DNA from: Gordius sp. MW1
Lineage: Eukaryota; Nematomorpha; Gordioida; Gordea; Gordiidae
Direction of reading: 5' to 3'
Length of the DNA stretch: 64,000 bases
Assembly: GCA_964036665.1 (NCBI GenBank)
Contig: OZ038530.1
Location: 1,116,001 to 1,180,000, forward strand
Position 1 is the stretch's first letter. The number at the start of each line of letters is the position of its first letter. Below, piece after piece: positions 61,259-64,000 of this stretch. The notes below the pieces were generated by a model that searched no databases, was not told the origin of the DNA, and worked only from the letters and a program-made list of their open reading frames with translations. The position numbers and the translations under genes are program-made.

Positions 61259-61357
61259 AAAATTATTCCAAATTAAATCATATTTACCATCCTTTTTATT
61301 AGACTTTTCCTTTTTACTAAAGTAGTGTAAAAGAGTACTTTTATATTTACCAGACAT
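61121..61357 (-). pseudogene. hAT transposase N-terminal fragment, 78 residues
   Basis: The frame opens MSGKYKSTLLHYFSKKEKSN and ends with a stop at 61121-61123. A short basic N-terminus with a T-L-L-x-x-F motif and lysines is typical of hAT/ZMYM-type transposase-like proteins, where a zinc finger usually follows. No zinc finger or catalytic residue is present here. A good donor site (CAG/GTGAAG) at 61246/61245 would end exon 1 after 37 codons plus one base. The candidate acceptor at 60734 needs two bases, so a direct splice would be out of frame. The start lies a few bases inside the point where T1-T3 are broken. Confidence 0.6.
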
Positions 61358-61726
61358 CTATCTGCAATTCAAAAAAAACATAGAATGTATTATTTATAAT
61401 AATTCTTTTTAAGTTTATAAGTAAGATAGTGATTTAATAATTCTAAAAGCATTTATTTATGTTTAGTTACCTATTGATATATTAAAGATAATTTGTAACT
61501 TTCAAGATTGTAAATTTACGGTTCACAGATGTTAAAAAATGATGTCTATGAATAATTTCCACCTGATCTGTAAAAAAATTTAATTTCGCCAATTTTATAT
61601 TTTTTATTGACAAATTAAAATAATTTATTGAATTTCAATTTTAGCCTAAGCCTATTATTAATATAATTTATGACTTCATGGTGGAACCTCAGTTCATGTT
61701 CATGCTTCCTTCAATCAAAACTCTCC

Positions 61727-61783
61727 GGGGGGGGGGGGGTATTTGAAACTCCCCGGGGAGGTATTACCCCCCCGGGCTCCCCC
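61727..61783. repeat. GC-rich subterminal repeats with G13 tract
   Basis: G13, then TATTTGAAA, CTCCCCGGGGAG, GTATTA, CCCCCCCGGG and CTCCCCCC. The palindromic G/C blocks also occur, less regularly, beside the other terminus (60391-60422), as expected of subterminal transposase-binding repeats in hAT elements. The G run is 12 in T1 and T2 and 13 in T3 and here. Confidence 0.6.
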
Positions 61784-61798
61784 CTGAAAGAAACCCTG
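61784..61798 (-). repeat. Terminal inverted repeat of hAT, 5' end
   Basis: CTGAAAGAAACCCTG is the exact reverse complement of 60369-60383. Confidence 0.92.
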
Positions 61799-63301
61799 CA
61801 ACGGGCGGACAACGGACGGACAACGGACGGACAACGGACGGACAACGGACATACAACGGGCGGACAACGTGCGGACAACGGAAGGACAACGGGCGGACAA
61901 CGGACGGACAACGGAAGGACATCAGACGGACAACGGACGGACAACGGAAGGACAACAAAAGGACATCAGACGGACAACGAACGGACAACGAACGGACAAC
62001 GAACGGACAACGAACGGACAACGGACAGACAACAAAAGGACATCACACGGTCAACGGACGTACAACGAACGGACAACGGGCGGACAACGGACGGACAACG
62101 GACGGACAACGAACGGACAACGAACGGACAACGGAAGGACAGGGAAGGACAACGGACGGACAACGGGCGGACTACGGAAGGACAACGGGCGGACAACAAA
62201 AGGACATCAGACGGACAACGGACGGACAACGAACGGACAACGGACGGACAACGGGCGGACAACAAAAGGACATCAGACGGACAACGGACGGACAACGGGC
62301 GGACAAAGGACGGACAACGGACGGACAACGGACATACAACGGGCGGACAACGGACGGACAACGGAAGGACATCAGACGGACAACGGACGGACAACGGAAG
62401 GACAACAAAAGTACATCAGACGGACAACGAACGGACAACGAAAGGACAACGAACGGACAACGAACGGACAACGAACGGACAACGGACGGACAACAAAAGG
62501 ACATCAGACGGACAAGGGACGGACAACGGACGGACAACGGACGGACAACAAAAGGACATCAGACGGACAACGGACGGACAACGGAAGGACAACGGACGGA
62601 CAACGGAAGGACAACGGACGGACAACGGACGGACAACGGACGGACAACGGACGGACAACGGACGGACAACGGAAGGACATCAGACGGACAACGGACGGAC
62701 AACGGAAGGACAACGGAAGGACAACGGGCGGACAACGGACGGACAACGGACGGACAACGGAAGGACATCAGACGGACAAGGGACGGACAACGGACGGACA
62801 ACGGAAGGACATCAGACGGACAAGGGACGGACAACGGATGGACAACGGAAGGACATCAGACGGACAACGGACGGACAACGGAAGGACAACAAAAGGACAT
62901 CAGACGGACAACGGACGGACAACGGACGGACAACGGAAGGACAACGGACGGACAACGGAAGGACAACGGACGGACAACGGAAGGACAACGGACGGACAAC
63001 GGAAGGACAACGGGCGGACAACGGACGGACAACGGAAGGACAACAAAAGGACATCAGACGGACAACGAACGGACAACGAACGGACAACGAACGGACAACG
63101 AACGGACAACGAACGGACAACGGACAGACAACAAAAGGACATCAGACGGACAACGGACGGACAACGAACGGACAACGGACGGACAACGGACGGACAACGG
63201 ACGGACAACAAAATGACATCAGACGGACAACGGACGGACAACGGAAGGACAACGGAAGGACAACGGAAGGACAACGGAAGGACAACGGACGGACAACGGG
63301 C
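61799..63301 (-). repeat. Satellite array L
   Basis: The span is 1,503 bp. It starts with the right target-site duplication CAACGGGC (61799-61806) and carries the same marker units as E, H and J. It matches J with one unit fewer. Confidence 0.95.
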
Positions 63302-63871
63302 GTAGCCAGCGGACGGCCAAAAAGTCATATTATCAAAAGAATACTCTCACGGATTCAAACTTGTTGCCTCCTGACGGACAACGGACGGTCCGTCGTCCCT
63401 CCGTTGTCCGTCCGTCCTCCCTCCGTCGTCTCTCCGTCGTCCGTCCGTCGTCCCTCCGTCGTCCGTCCGTCGTCCCTCCGTGCTATGCAATTTATTAAAT
63501 TTTTTTTATCAAAAAATATTTTTTTCGACCTCAAATTTTTTTCCATTTTTTTGTTCAACCATATAGGCCTCATGAAAATTTTTGATATCAGAAGTGAATT
63601 CCGTAAAAAAAATTTTTTTGATCAGAAAATATTTTTTTGACCTCAAAATTTTTTCAATTTTTTTGTAACACCATATAGGCCTCATGAAAATTTTCGATAT
63701 CAGAGGTGAATTCCGAAAAAAAAAAATTTTTCGACTTGAAAATTTTTTAAATTTTTTTGTTCAACCATATAGGCTTCGTGAAAATTTCAGCGGACGGCTA
63801 AAAAGTCATATTATCAATGTTATTAACAAGAACAGAATACTCTCCGGGATTCAAACTTGTAGCCTCCTGAT
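63302..63871 (-). repeat. S8, complete 570-bp spacer element
   Basis: It has the S structure in reverse and shares TATCAAAAGAATACT with S7. Together with J/L and the G13 tract this makes T3-J-S7 and the hAT-L-S8 segment sister copies. Confidence 0.93.
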
Positions 63872-64000
63872 GGACAACGGACGGACAACGGAAGGACATC
63901 AGACGGACAAGGGACGGACAACGGACGGACAACGGAAGGACATCAGACGGACAACGGACGGACAACGGACGGACAACGGAAGGACATCAGATGGACAAGG
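63872..64000 (-). repeat. Satellite array M, cut by the window end
   Basis: It begins like K but has one extra CGGACGGACAA unit near 63965, then runs off the window. Confidence 0.94.

Larger units (their letters stand above)
60369..61798 (-). mobile_element. hAT-family DNA transposon, non-autonomous or decayed, 1,430 bp
   Basis: Terminal inverted repeats CAGGGTTTCTTTCAG lie at 60369-60383 and, in reverse complement, at 61784-61798. Both ends are flanked by the same 8 bp, CAACGGGC (60361-60368 and 61799-61806). Removing the element and one copy restores a perfect 11-bp unit. An 8-bp duplication and CAGGG termini are hallmarks of hAT elements. The minus strand keeps an N-terminal and a C-terminal transposase segment. 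At 1.4 kb the element lacks most of a transposase gene (autonomous hATs usually exceed 2.5 kb), so it must have moved with enzyme supplied elsewhere or was deleted afterwards. Confidence 0.9.
61361..61798 (-). mobile_element. T4, intact 5' region of the hAT element
   Basis: This is the 438-bp segment that recurs, cut off, as T1-T3. It is an AT-rich 5' leader (about 61361-61720) followed by a GC-rich subterminal part: a G13 tract at 61727-61739, CCCCGGGG, a C7 run and the terminal repeat. No certain promoter element can be named. Confidence 0.85.

Noticed and set aside
60369-61798. Functional transposase gene
   Set aside because: Only 78 N-terminal codons and about 58 C-terminal codons can be recognised. 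The catalytic core is missing and the candidate splice sites are out of phase.
1-64000. Telomeric repeat
   Set aside because: The unit does not match TTAGG-, TTAGGG- or TCAGG-type telomere repeats. The orientation reverses within the window, and interspersed S and T elements continue on both sides.

Overview
This window holds no complete gene. It is a block of eukaryotic satellite DNA, and by my reading about 57 kb of the 64 kb is one 11-bp tandem repeat. The consensus unit is TTGTCCGTCCG (CGGACGGACAA on the other strand). The remainder is strongly AT-rich and contains a decayed hAT-family DNA transposon. An AT-rich genome with a hAT element, no tightly packed genes and tRNA-like SINE-type fragments suggests an invertebrate animal, but the species cannot be fixed from this sequence. 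In the array names below, '+' means the + strand reads TTGTCCGTCCG and '-' means it reads CGGACGGACAA.

Layout. Array A (1-660, +) is followed by spacer S1 (661-1230) and the giant array B (1231-30973, +). B is 29,743 bp, which equals 2,704 units of 11 bp minus one base. Spacer S2 (30974-31363) is truncated, and the array reverses orientation there. Everything to its right is in '-' orientation: array C (31364-36935), S3, array D (37510-42394), then a series of modules built from T fragments, arrays and S spacers. T1-E-S4-F-S5-G runs 42395-50469, T2-H-S6-I runs 50470-56654, and T3-J-S7-K runs 56655-60368. Next comes a hAT-like transposon (60369-61798), then L, S8 and array M to the window end. 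S is a recurrent spacer of 570 bp (574 in S3). T is a recurrent 437-438 bp fragment.

Origin of T. The element at 60369-61798 has 15-bp terminal inverted repeats (CAGGGTTTCTTTCAG) and an 8-bp target-site duplication (CAACGGGC) cut from the satellite itself. On the minus strand it keeps an N-terminal reading frame starting MSGKYKSTLLHYFSKK and a C-terminal hAT dimerisation segment (FSAMNRIMVALRNRL ... MRISIEGADLP). T1-T3 are the 5' ends of the same insertion. They share one breakpoint and the same satellite flank, so they spread by duplication of the array and not by transposition.

History. Internal duplications are offset by exact multiples of 11 bp (for example 3,971, 3,960, 3,817, 2,860, 2,288 and 451). 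Rare variant units act as markers showing that the first several kb of the window is an inverted copy of about 31.4-38.2 kb. The region looks like a young, actively rearranging satellite in which in-register unequal exchange, inversion and capture of a transposon end have built higher-order repeats. The long stop-free reading frames inside the arrays are a by-product of the repeat and are not annotated as genes.
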